Source of the DNA: Microbacterium testaceum StLB037
GTDB taxonomy: Bacteria; Actinomycetota; Actinomycetes; Actinomycetales; Microbacteriaceae
Length of the DNA stretch: 64,000 nt
Direction: 5' to 3'
Assembly: GCF_900104345.1 (NCBI RefSeq)
Contig: NZ_FNJN01000008.1
Coordinates: 62,001 to 126,000, forward strand
Below the pieces are notes generated by a model that was not told the origin of the DNA, did not search any database, and saw only the letters and a program-made list of their open reading frames with translations. Below, piece after piece: positions 35,141 to 43,131 of the stretch. Position 1 is the stretch's first letter; every line of letters begins with the position of its first letter. Position numbers and translations under genes: made by a program.

Positions 35141-36701
35141 CGCCCACGTACGCGAGGCGTCGCTCCTCGTCGACCGCCTCGAACGTCTTCGCGTACGAGA
35201 TCGGCAGGAGCCCTTCGCTGACTCCCACGAGGTACACGTGATCCCACTCCAGACCCTTCGCCGCGTGCAGCGTCGCCAGCGTCACCGTGCGGGTGGTCGG
35301 CTCGTGCTGATCGCGGGCGCGCGCCTGCAGGTCGTCGGTGAAAGCGCGCAGATCCGTACCCGCGGGGGCCTCCTCGGCCAGCCGCAGCAGAGCCGCCCGC
35401 GCCTCCCACGCCTCGCGCAGAGCACCGCCCGCCTCGGGCGGGTCGTCGGTGAGCCCGACGCTGCGCAGCACATCGCGCACCGTCGGAAGGAAGCCCGTCT
35501 CGAGCGGCGCCACGGACGCCGCCCGCAGAGCCATGAGCGCCTGACGCACCTCGGGCAGGTCGAAGAACTTGCGCCCACCCAGCACGGACGCTGCGACACC
35601 CACCTTCGCCAGAGCAGAGAGCAGCGCCGCCGACTGGGCGTGCGAGCGGTACAGCACGGCGATGTCGTGCGGATCGACGCCGCGCGAGAGCGAGTCGCGG
35701 ATCGAGCGAGCCACGGCGGCGGCCTCGTCTTCGTCGTCGTCGAAGGCGCGGACCGTCGGGGTCGGCGTCTCGTCGTCGCTCGCGGCCTTCAGCTCGAGGG
35801 CGCCGGCCCGGCCCCGCATGAGGTCGTTCGCGACGGCGAGCACGGGAGCGGTGGAGCGGTAGTTGCGCTCGAGACGCACGACGCGCGCGTCATCGTGGGT
35901 GCGCTCGAAATCGAGCAGGTACCGCGCATCGGCGCCCGTGAAGGAATAGACCGTCTGGCTCGCGTCGCCCACCACGCACAGGTCCCGACGATCCCCGAGC
36001 CACAGCTCGAGCAGCCGGTTCTGCAGCGGAGAGACGTCCTGGTACTCATCCACCGTGAAGTGCCGGTACTGCTCGCGCACCGCCGCGGCGACGCGCGGTT
36101 CGGCCTCGATCATGCCGGCGCACGTCAGCAGGACATCCTCGAAGTCCATCTGACGACGCTCGTCCTTGAGCTTCTCGTACGCCCGCTGCAACGCGACGAC
36201 CTGATCCACACCGAGGCGGCCGACGCCGTCGGGGCGGTCCGCCGCGTACTGCTCGATCGACCGCAGGGTCACCTTGCGCCACTCGATCGCCGAGGCCACA
36301 TCGCGAAGGGTCGCCGTGTCGGGAGCGAGTCCCACACCGTCGGCCGCGTGCGCGAGCATGCGGACCTTGTTGTCGATGATCGACGGAGCCTGGTCGCCGG
36401 CGAGCGTCGGCCAGAAGAAGTTGACCTGCGCCAGGGCCGCCGCGTGGAACGTGCGGGCCGACACCCCCGAGACGCCGAGAGCGCGCAGACGCCCGCGCAT
36501 CTCTCCCGCGGCCTTGGCCGTGAAGGTCACCGCCATCACGCGCTGCGGGGAGTACGCGCCGGTGTCGACGCCGTGGGCGATGCGACGCGTGATCACGCGC
36601 GTCTTACCGGTACCCGCCCCCGCGAGCACGCACACCGGACCGCGCAGCGCGCGGGCGGCCTCGAGCTGGTACTCGTCGAGCCCCTCGAGCGGCGAGGTCA
36701 C
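34950..36701 (-). CDS. uvrD2: UvrD2-type superfamily I DNA helicase without HRDC domain
   Basis: A 583-residue 3'-5' SF1A helicase. Motifs in order are LAGAGTGKT (Walker A, 27-34), VTFTAKAA (Ia), VDEYQDVSPLQ (II), VVGDASQTVYSFTGA (III), LERNYRST (IV), TLHAAKGLEWDHV (V) and RRLAYVGVTRA (VI). Mycobacterial UvrD2 carries a zinc-cysteine element and an HRDC domain beyond motif VI. Here the protein stops about 30 residues after SRFLREIG with a Ser/Arg/Ala tail lying antisense to the E1-like gene. The ATG overlaps the nudC stop, which fits the mycobacterial nudC-uvrD2 order. Confidence 0.88.
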   Translation of the reverse strand: MTSPLEGLDEYQLEAARALRGPVCVLAGAGTGKTRVITRRIAHGVDTGAYSPQRVMAVTFTAKAAGEMRGRLRALGVSGVSARTFHAAALAQVNFFWPTLAGDQAPSIIDNKVRMLAHAADGVGLAPDTATLRDVASAIEWRKVTLRSIEQYAADRPDGVGRLGVDQVVALQRAYEKLKDERRQMDFEDVLLTCAGMIEAEPRVAAAVREQYRHFTVDEYQDVSPLQNRLLELWLGDRRDLCVVGDASQTVYSFTGADARYLLDFERTHDDARVVRLERNYRSTAPVLAVANDLMRGRAGALELKAASDDETPTPTVRAFDDDEDEAAAVARSIRDSLSRGVDPHDIAVLYRSHAQSAALLSALAKVGVAASVLGGRKFFDLPEVRQALMALRAASVAPLETGFLPTVRDVLRSVGLTDDPPEAGGALREAWEARAALLRLAEEAPAGTDLRAFTDDLQARARDQHEPTTRTVTLATLHAAKGLEWDHVYLVGVSEGLLPISYAKTFEAVDEERRLAYVGVTRAARTLSVSWARGRGRGERSPSRFLREIGSGSLRSADAASRPAGTSRRASATTSSSARSER

Positions 36702-37615
36702 GCGACGCCTCGATACCAGTCGTCGATGAGCCGCCGGGCGATGGACGCCCGTCCCGGAAGCATCGCCGAGCCCTCGCCCCGCAGCGCCGCCCCGATCTCG
36801 TCACGGTCGAACCAGCGCACCTCGACGATCTCGTCGCCGTCGGCCTGCGCCTCGGCGTCGTCCACGACCACCGCGCGGAAGCCGAGCATCAGCGACCGCG
36901 GATACGGCCACGCCTGCGAACCGCGGTACGCGATGTCACGCAAGCGCACCCCGGCCTCCTCGCCCACCTCGCGGGCCACGGCGTCTTCGAGCGACTCCCC
37001 CGCCTCGGCGAAGCCGGCGAAACACGAATACCGGTCCCCGCCCCAGGCGGCGTTGGCACCGAGCAGGATGCGGTCGTCACTGGTGGCGGAAGTCACGAGC
37101 ACGATCACCGCGGGATCAGTGCGCGGAAAGTGCTCGCGCCCGCACACGGGACAGTGGCGCGACCAGCCGGCGTGGCGCAGTTCGGTCGCCGAGCCGCACG
37201 CCGGGCAGAAGGCGGCATCGCGCAGCCACCCCGCCAGAGCGACGGCGGTGGTCAGCAGTTCGGCTTCGCCGGCGGGCAGGTCGCCACCGGCGGCGCGGAG
37301 CGGGGACCACTCGGCATCCGGAACGATCTCGCCGGGCGCGCCATCGCTCAACGCCGCCAGAACGACCGCGGTGCGGTCGGGAGTGCGTCCGAGGAATGCC
37401 CACTCGGTCACGACGTCGTCGTCCACCTCCGTGGTCGACACGAGTGCGAGGCGGCCGTCGCGGAGGGGCGCGGCGTCTCGACGGATCGCGAGCACACGCG
37501 TGCCCGGCTCCGCGCGGAGGCGGCCCAGCAAGGTTTCGTCGTCACGCTCACCACCCGCGCGATCCACGGTCAACGGGGGACGGACCTCGGACGACGAAGA
37601 CGCGGGACGCGGCAT
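36698..37615 (-). CDS. nudC: NADH pyrophosphatase NudC (NAD+ diphosphatase)
   Basis: A 305-residue Nudix hydrolase that cleaves NAD(H) to NMN(H) and AMP, and in other bacteria removes NAD caps from RNA. Zinc cysteines are at 137, 140, 155 and 158 (CPAC, CPVC). The Nudix box GFAEAGESLEDAVAREVGEE lies at 201-220, and SQAWPYPRS (233-241) matches the NudC signature. ATG 37615 is chosen because GAGAGGTG precedes it; longer readings add low-complexity sequence. Coupled by ATGA to uvrD2. Confidence 0.93.
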   Translation of the reverse strand: MPRPASSSSEVRPPLTVDRAGGERDDETLLGRLRAEPGTRVLAIRRDAAPLRDGRLALVSTTEVDDDVVTEWAFLGRTPDRTAVVLAALSDGAPGEIVPDAEWSPLRAAGGDLPAGEAELLTTAVALAGWLRDAAFCPACGSATELRHAGWSRHCPVCGREHFPRTDPAVIVLVTSATSDDRILLGANAAWGGDRYSCFAGFAEAGESLEDAVAREVGEEAGVRLRDIAYRGSQAWPYPRSLMLGFRAVVVDDAEAQADGDEIVEVRWFDRDEIGAALRGEGSAMLPGRASIARRLIDDWYRGVA

Positions 37616-37710
37616 CGAACACCTCTCTGACGGCGGGCGGCAAGCGGCGGTCGGACGACCGACCTCCTCGGTCAAGGGCGTGGCGCGGGCCGGTGAAGGA
37701 AGGCCCGACC

Positions 37711-37716
37711 TACCCT
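37711..37716 (+). promoter_or_regulatory. -10 box for leaderless phosphotransferase transcript
   Basis: TACCCT, then exactly 6 bases, then ATG 37723. There is no ribosome-binding site to speak of. Confidence 0.55.
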
Positions 37717-37722
37717 GGGGGC

Positions 37723-39219
37723 ATGGCACGCTCGCCCCTCATTTTAGCCGCGTCGGCGACAACGGCCCTGCCCGGTGCAGCCTTCTCGAACGTCAGCACC
37801 CTGACCGAGAACGCCGCAGGTCGCTTCGATGCCGCTCTCGCGCGCACCGCCGACGGGCGCGAGGTCGTCATCCGCATGCCGGCTGGCGCAGAGGCGGCCC
37901 CCGACCTCGCCGCCGAATCGCGCGCCCTGCACGCGCTCACGGCGGGCGTCCGCGCCCTCCTCCCCTTCGCCGTGCCCGAAGTGATCGGAGAAAGCGGCTC
38001 CGGAACGCAGCGCGTGCTCATCGTCGACCGCATCGACGGCTACCGCATCGACCCCGCGCACCTGCCCAAGGGCCCCGGCTACGCACCCGCCATCGGCGGA
38101 GCCCTGGCCGCCGTGCACGCACTCCCCGTGTCGATCGTCCGTACCGACGGACTCCCCGTGCGCTCCCCCGAGCAGGTGCGCGACGACGTCAAGCGACTCC
38201 TCGACCGCGCCGATGCGACCGGACGCGTCAGCGACGACCTCATGCTGCGCTGGCGCCGCGCGCTCGACGTCGACGACCTGTGGCGCTTCGAATCGGCGGT
38301 CGTCCTGGGCGGAGCGACCAGCTCCTCCATCCTCCTCGCCGACGACGAGGACGAGATCCCCCACGTGGTCGGCATCCTCGACTGGGCCGGGCTCAGTGTC
38401 GGCGACCCGGCCGTGGACCTGCGCTGGTTGGCATCCGCTCCCCTGGCCGCCGACGACGTGCACGCCGGATACGCCGCCGCGGGCGACCGCTCCCCCGATC
38501 CCCTTCTGCGCGAGCGCGCCCGGCTGTACGCCGAGCTCGAGTTCGCCCGGTGGCTCGTGCACGGCCACGACGCCGGCGAGACCGACGTCGTCGCCGACGC
38601 CGTCGCCCTGCTCGACGCCCTGGCCGACGGCGTGCGCGGCGACCACATCGTGCCCGACTCGCGCAGCGACATCGACGACGCGATGGCCCTCGTCGAGAGC
38701 GTCCCCCCGGTCTCCGCCCCGGCCGCGGTCGACACCTCGATGCAGACCGACGCCTACGACCCCGAAGCCCTCTCGCTGTACCTTTCCGCCGAGCGCGATC
38801 GCGCCACGGCTGCCGAGGCCCTCGCCGAAGCCCTCGCGAACGCGAAGGAATCGGATGCCGACAGCGGAGCGATCCACGTCGACCGGCTGCCCGTCCCCGA
38901 CAGCGTCGAGCCCGGCGCGACCGAACCGCTCGACCTCGACGGGTGGTCCGAAGGTGACGCCCGGGAGCCGAAGGACGACCGCACTCAGGGGCCCGCACTC
39001 AGCGGAGACACCGACGCGACCTCGCTCTGGTCGCGCGCCGCGGTGTCCGCCGACCCGGCCGGGCCCGCCGTCCGCGACGAGAACACGTTCGGCGGCGACG
39101 CATCCGAGGATCAGCATCCCGCCGAGGGTGACGCCGCGCACATCGACGACGAAGAAGATGCCGCTCGCGCGAGCCGCGCCGCACTTCGCCGCTGGGGCGT
39201 CTCCGGCGACGGGGCCTGA
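37723..39219 (+). CDS. Aminoglycoside/macrolide-phosphotransferase-fold protein with acidic tail
   Basis: A 498-residue protein. Residues 1-330 form an APH-type kinase-like fold. GILDWAGLSVGDPAVDLRWLA holds the conserved D-x-W and GDPAxDL metal motif, and GGALAAVHALP lies ahead of it. The usual catalytic HGDxxxxN loop is altered to VLGGATSSSILL, where H and D are missing. Residues 340-498 are acidic, low in order, and end RRWGVSGDGA. The leaderless start at 37723 is well supported. With the HGD loop lost it may not be an active antibiotic kinase. It fills the position between nudC and adnB. Confidence 0.72.
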   Translation: MARSPLILAASATTALPGAAFSNVSTLTENAAGRFDAALARTADGREVVIRMPAGAEAAPDLAAESRALHALTAGVRALLPFAVPEVIGESGSGTQRVLIVDRIDGYRIDPAHLPKGPGYAPAIGGALAAVHALPVSIVRTDGLPVRSPEQVRDDVKRLLDRADATGRVSDDLMLRWRRALDVDDLWRFESAVVLGGATSSSILLADDEDEIPHVVGILDWAGLSVGDPAVDLRWLASAPLAADDVHAGYAAAGDRSPDPLLRERARLYAELEFARWLVHGHDAGETDVVADAVALLDALADGVRGDHIVPDSRSDIDDAMALVESVPPVSAPAAVDTSMQTDAYDPEALSLYLSAERDRATAAEALAEALANAKESDADSGAIHVDRLPVPDSVEPGATEPLDLDGWSEGDAREPKDDRTQGPALSGDTDATSLWSRAAVSADPAGPAVRDENTFGGDASEDQHPAEGDAAHIDDEEDAARASRAALRRWGVSGDGA

Positions 39220-39260
39220 CGGGTTTCTCCGGTTCGCGGGGGGTGATCTCCTGCGTCGGG

Positions 39261-39634
39261 GGTGACACCGACCGCGCTCGCGGCCGCGCCGATTGGGGCG
39301 GGGCCCGGCGTTGCCTGCGGTTTGGGGCGAGTTTGAACGTTTGGGGCGTGAATTTCGCGCCCCAAACGGAAAATAGCGCCCCAAACCTACGATGACCGCC
39401 CCGGCACAGCGAACCACGCCGCAGAAATCCAGCTGACACCGACTGCGCTCGGGGCTCCGCCGCTCGGGGCGAGGCCCGGTGTTGCCTGCGGTTTGGGGAC
39501 TGGGCCCGGCGTTGCCAGCGGTTTGGGGCGGGTTTTGGGCGTTTGGGGCGTCAATTTCACGCCCCAATCGGAAAATCGCGCCCCAAATCCGTGATGACCG
39601 CCCCGGGTCAGCGAACCTCGCCACGGAAATCCAA
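39261..39634. repeat. Tandem palindromic repeat, two diverged copies
   Basis: Copy 1 spans about 39261-39432 and copy 2 about 39433-39634. Both run from a TGACACCGAC(C/T)GCGCTC start, through GTTGCCTGCGGTTTGGGG and GCGTTTGGGGCGT, to GATGACCGCCCCGG, CAGCGAACC and GGAAATCC or AGAAATCC. Copy 2 has an extra internal duplication of about 36 bases around GTTGCC(T/A)GCGGTTTGGGG. GTTTGGGGCG and its complement CGCCCCAAAC occur many times and can fold into stems. It resembles REP/REPIN or small MITE-type elements. No transposase is nearby. Confidence 0.75.
39338..39368. repeat. 11-bp inverted repeat in repeat copy 1
   Basis: CGTTTGGGGCG and CGCCCCAAACG are perfectly complementary with a 9-base AT-rich loop. 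Copy 2 has the same hairpin at about 39540-39570 with one change. Confidence 0.8.
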
Positions 39635-39791
39635 GGGGCGCGCCAACACCGCAAATCGCGCCGCAAATGGCGCGTTTCAGGTCAAGGAGACCGCCCTGCG
39701 ACCGGCCTGAGGCGCGTACTTCCGCGACCTCAACATCACCCCGTACCCGTCATCAGGTGGTCACCGCGCTGCGCAAGCGACCGCGCCCGGG

Positions 39792-42700
39792 TCAGCCCCG
39801 CAGCACCAGCTCGTCGCCGACGTAGAACAGGGCCACATCGATCAGGTCGAGGTCGATGCCGTGTTTCGCGTGGTACGCCTCGCGGTAGAGCTCGAGCTGC
39901 AGCATGCGCGAGCGACGCTCGGGCTCGCTGGTGGGCGGGCGACCCGTCTTCCAGTCGACGATCTCGTACCTCTCGCCGCGGCGGTACACGGCATCCAGCT
40001 TGCAGATGACGACGTGCTCGCGACCGTCGAGGCGGGTCGTGACGAAGTCGATCTCGGTTTCGACCTCGAGGGGCCGCAACCCCGCCCATTCCGAGCGCTC
40101 GAAGCAGGCGCGCAATCGCTCGAGTTCCACCGCATCCGCCGCAGACGCTCCGTGCTCGTCGTCGTCCCACAGGCCGTCGTCGTCGAGCCCGACCCCCGCG
40201 CCGACCAACCCGGAGCGCTGCTCGACCCAGGCGTGGAAAAGGGTACCCAGACGCGTCTGCCGGTACGGGCGCTCCGGCATGGGGCGCCTCAGGTCGTCGA
40301 CCGCCCGCCCATAGTCGGCGACGAAATCCTTGAACCGCGACGCCGGGATACGCGTCGGAGCCGGCGTGTGCACGGGCCGGAAGCGGTCGGCGCGTTCGGC
40401 GAGCAGCAGTTCGAGGTCGTCGTCGGGGTCGGCCGGAGGCGCCGCGCGCGCCGCGGTGACGGCGCTCACCGCGCCCGAGATCGCTGTGCGCCGCGCGCCG
40501 AGCGGGTCGAGCGGCCACTGCAGCAGGCGCCTCTCGCCGTCGTAGGGGTCCTCCCCCGCCTCATCGACGGTCAGCTCGACGCCGAGCGCCTCGGCCGCCT
40601 CGTCGAGGAAGATGCTGGGTCTCCGCGGGCGCTTCGTGCCCGACCAGCTCGACCCCGACAGCATGAGGTGATCCCTGGCGCGTGTGAATGCCACGTAGGC
40701 GAGACGCCGGTCCTCATCGAGCTGACGCGCCCGGTTGTCGGCCACGAACGCGTCGATCGCCGCTTTGAGGTCCTGCTGCGTCTCGGCCCCGCGCCACCCG
40801 AACACCGGGAGCCAGGCAGAATCGCCCCGGAACTCCGACGGCAGGATGCCGAATCCCAGCCACCCCTTCGTGTCGCGGGGCAGTGAGGGCAGCTCGTCGG
40901 TCACGAGACGCACGACTGCCACGGCATCCCATTCGAGGCCCTTCGAGCCGTGGATCGTGAGGAGCTGCACCACGTCGTCTTCGGGCGGCTCGGTGCGGGG
41001 CGCGAATTCGTCGGCCTGTTCGGCGTGGTCGAGCCAGGCGAGCAGGCTCGGCACCGAACCGGACTCGTCTGCGGCGAGGAACCCGCGGATCTCGTCGACG
41101 AAAGCGCGCAGCTGCGCCGAGGCGATGCGCGCCGGGCCGCGGGCTTCGTTGGCCGCGAGCTCGATGTCGAGACGGAGCTCGGCCTCGATCAGCCGAATGA
41201 GTTCGGGAATGGGAGCACCGACGCTGCGCCTCAGCGCGGCGAACACCGCCCCCGCCTCGCGGAGGCGCGCGCGTCCCTCGGGGGTGATGTCGGTGAGCCA
41301 GCCGTGACCGTCGGTCTGGCGCGTGACGAAGTCGAGGGCGTCGACGAGCGACGCCCGATCGGCTCCGGGAGTCGAGCGCAGACGGTCCACGGTCTCGGGC
41401 GCGAGCGGCTGCAGGGCGACGTCGTGGGTGGCCAGGCGGCGGGCGAGCTGCGCGAGAGCGCGGAGATCCGCGAGACCGACGGCCCAGCGCGGGCCGGACA
41501 ACAGGCGGATCAGCGCGGACCCCGCCTCGGGGTCGCTGATGACCCGCAGGACCGACACGACGTCGACGACCTCGGGAGTGGTCAGCAGGCCGCCCAGCCC
41601 GAGGATGCGATGAGGGATGCCACGCCGCCCGAGCGCATCGCCGAAGCGCACCATGTGCTTCTTGCTGCGGAACAGCACCGCTCCCGTGGTGCCGCGTCCC
41701 TCTGCGGCACGAGCCGCGCGGACGCCGACGAACCACGACGCGACGCGGTCGGCCTCTGCGTCGAGGTCGTTCTCGAACGCGATCTCGACCACCCCGTCGG
41801 GAGCCCCCGGCCGCGAGCGGAGCTCTTCGACCGCGACGGCCGCCCGCGAGGCGAGCGGCGCCAGCACGGCGTTGGCGGCGTCGAGCACGCGCGCGCTGTT
41901 GCGCCAGCTCGTCAGGAGGGCGAAGCGCTGACATCCGCCCGCGGGGGCGAAGGCGTCGGGGAAGCCGCCGAGGTTTCCGGCACTGGCGCCGCGCCAGGCG
42001 TAGATGGCCTGGTGCGGGTCGCCGACGGCCATGACGCCGGTCCCGCCGAACAGGGTCGCCAGCAGGTCGGTCTGAACGACCGAGGTGTCCTGGTACTCGT
42101 CGAGCAGCACGACGCGATAGCGCGCGCGCAGTTCTTCGACGACCGCGGGGTGCTCCTGGGCGATTCGCAGGGCACCCGCCACCTGATCGGCGAAGTCCAT
42201 GACACCCAGCCGCGCTTTCTCGCGGTCGTAATCGGCGGCGAGCCGCGCGAGCAGCGACAACGCCGACACCCGGGTCGCGGCGTCGGCCACGTCTTTGTAG
42301 ACGCCGACGCGGGCCGAGGTCGACGGGCGCTCGACGATGCGACCGAACTCGTCGGGGAAGGCGGCGAGCTTCTCGAGGTCGACGAGGTTGTCGACGCCGT
42401 CGCGGGCGATGCGCAGTGCCGCGTCGATCAGCGTGCGCGGGGATTCTTGACGCTCCTCGAGGCGGGGGTCGTCGGAGGCGAAGACGACCCTTCGCATGAG
42501 CAACCATGCCGCCGATTCCGACATCACGGCCGCCTCGGAATCACGACCGATGCGCAGCCCGTGCTCGCGCACGATCGAGTCGGCGAAGCTGTTGTAGGTC
42601 GACACGGTGGGCCGGTGCAGGAGTTGGTCGCCCTCGTCGAGACCGGCGTCGGCCGCCCCGACCTCGGCGGCGAGAGCATCGAGGACGTCCCGCCGAGCCG

Positions 42701-43079
42701 CGTCGGCTTTCGCCCCCTCGAGTCGAGCGACGTCGGCGAACACCGACAGCCGGCCGGCCTCGTGAAGAGCGGGCAGCGCGGGCAGCAGGCCCCGTGTCTC
42801 GAACTCCGACAGACGCTGCAAACGGCGCTGGATACGCTCGGCCAGCTCTCCGGCCGCCTTTCGCGTGAACGTCAGCCCGAGCACCTCGTCGCGCCGGACC
42901 AGTCCGTTCGCCACGAGCCAGACGACGCGTCCGGCCATGGTCTCGGTCTTGCCGCTGCCGGCGCCCGCGACGACGAGGGCGGGGGCGAGGGGGGCTTCGA
43001 TGACGGCGGTCTGCTCGACGGTCGGCGGGAACTGCCCGAGGGCCGCGGCGATCGTCGCGGCAGAGAGCACAGCGCTCAC
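39792..43079 (-). CDS. adnB: AdnB-type helicase-nuclease subunit
   Basis: A protein of about 1095 residues, one half of the AdnAB double-strand-break resection motor. It has Walker A VAGAGSGKTE (37-46), LTFTRKAAGELA, motif II LDEYQDTS, VGDPHQAIYAWRGA, LTIHGSKGLEWDAV and AYVAFTRARDHL. Near the C-terminus a RecB-like nuclease domain has LDAVYRRGERYEIVDWKTG (PD-(D/E)xK) and QLELYREAY. GTG 43079 is chosen since GAGGAGG precedes it. It follows adnA on the same strand, as in mycobacteria. The pair resects DNA ends by ATP-driven translocation and cleavage. Confidence 0.9.
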   Translation of the reverse strand: MSAVLSAATIAAALGQFPPTVEQTAVIEAPLAPALVVAGAGSGKTETMAGRVVWLVANGLVRRDEVLGLTFTRKAAGELAERIQRRLQRLSEFETRGLLPALPALHEAGRLSVFADVARLEGAKADAARRDVLDALAAEVGAADAGLDEGDQLLHRPTVSTYNSFADSIVREHGLRIGRDSEAAVMSESAAWLLMRRVVFASDDPRLEERQESPRTLIDAALRIARDGVDNLVDLEKLAAFPDEFGRIVERPSTSARVGVYKDVADAATRVSALSLLARLAADYDREKARLGVMDFADQVAGALRIAQEHPAVVEELRARYRVVLLDEYQDTSVVQTDLLATLFGGTGVMAVGDPHQAIYAWRGASAGNLGGFPDAFAPAGGCQRFALLTSWRNSARVLDAANAVLAPLASRAAVAVEELRSRPGAPDGVVEIAFENDLDAEADRVASWFVGVRAARAAEGRGTTGAVLFRSKKHMVRFGDALGRRGIPHRILGLGGLLTTPEVVDVVSVLRVISDPEAGSALIRLLSGPRWAVGLADLRALAQLARRLATHDVALQPLAPETVDRLRSTPGADRASLVDALDFVTRQTDGHGWLTDITPEGRARLREAGAVFAALRRSVGAPIPELIRLIEAELRLDIELAANEARGPARIASAQLRAFVDEIRGFLAADESGSVPSLLAWLDHAEQADEFAPRTEPPEDDVVQLLTIHGSKGLEWDAVAVVRLVTDELPSLPRDTKGWLGFGILPSEFRGDSAWLPVFGWRGAETQQDLKAAIDAFVADNRARQLDEDRRLAYVAFTRARDHLMLSGSSWSGTKRPRRPSIFLDEAAEALGVELTVDEAGEDPYDGERRLLQWPLDPLGARRTAISGAVSAVTAARAAPPADPDDDLELLLAERADRFRPVHTPAPTRIPASRFKDFVADYGRAVDDLRRPMPERPYRQTRLGTLFHAWVEQRSGLVGAGVGLDDDGLWDDDEHGASAADAVELERLRACFERSEWAGLRPLEVETEIDFVTTRLDGREHVVICKLDAVYRRGERYEIVDWKTGRPPTSEPERRSRMLQLELYREAYHAKHGIDLDLIDVALFYVGDELVLRG

Positions 43080-43131
43080 GGCGTCCTCCTCGAGCGTCGG
43101 CGGGTGCCCCCGAGGACCGGGAGAACAACGG

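Larger units (their letters stand above)
39220..39791. other. Non-coding gap between the phosphotransferase and adnB genes
   Basis: About 570 bases without a credible gene. The left two thirds are two copies of a palindrome-bearing repeat (listed separately). The remainder, about 39635-39791, holds a few CGCAAAT-type words and nothing else recognised. Confidence 0.7.

Noticed and set aside
35238..38957. A rightward open frame of over 1,200 codons opposite uvrD2 and nudC
   Set aside because: Runs antisense through conserved helicase and Nudix motifs, is Arg-rich and shows no family pattern.
37723..39219. Active antibiotic resistance phosphotransferase
   Set aside because: The fold is right, but the catalytic HGDxxxxN loop is not intact and the locus is housekeeping in character, so a resistance role is not claimed.
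39220..39791. CRISPR array suggested by repeated TTTGGGGCG words
   Set aside because: Spacing is irregular, repeats are palindromic within two long copies, and there are no unique spacers or cas genes.
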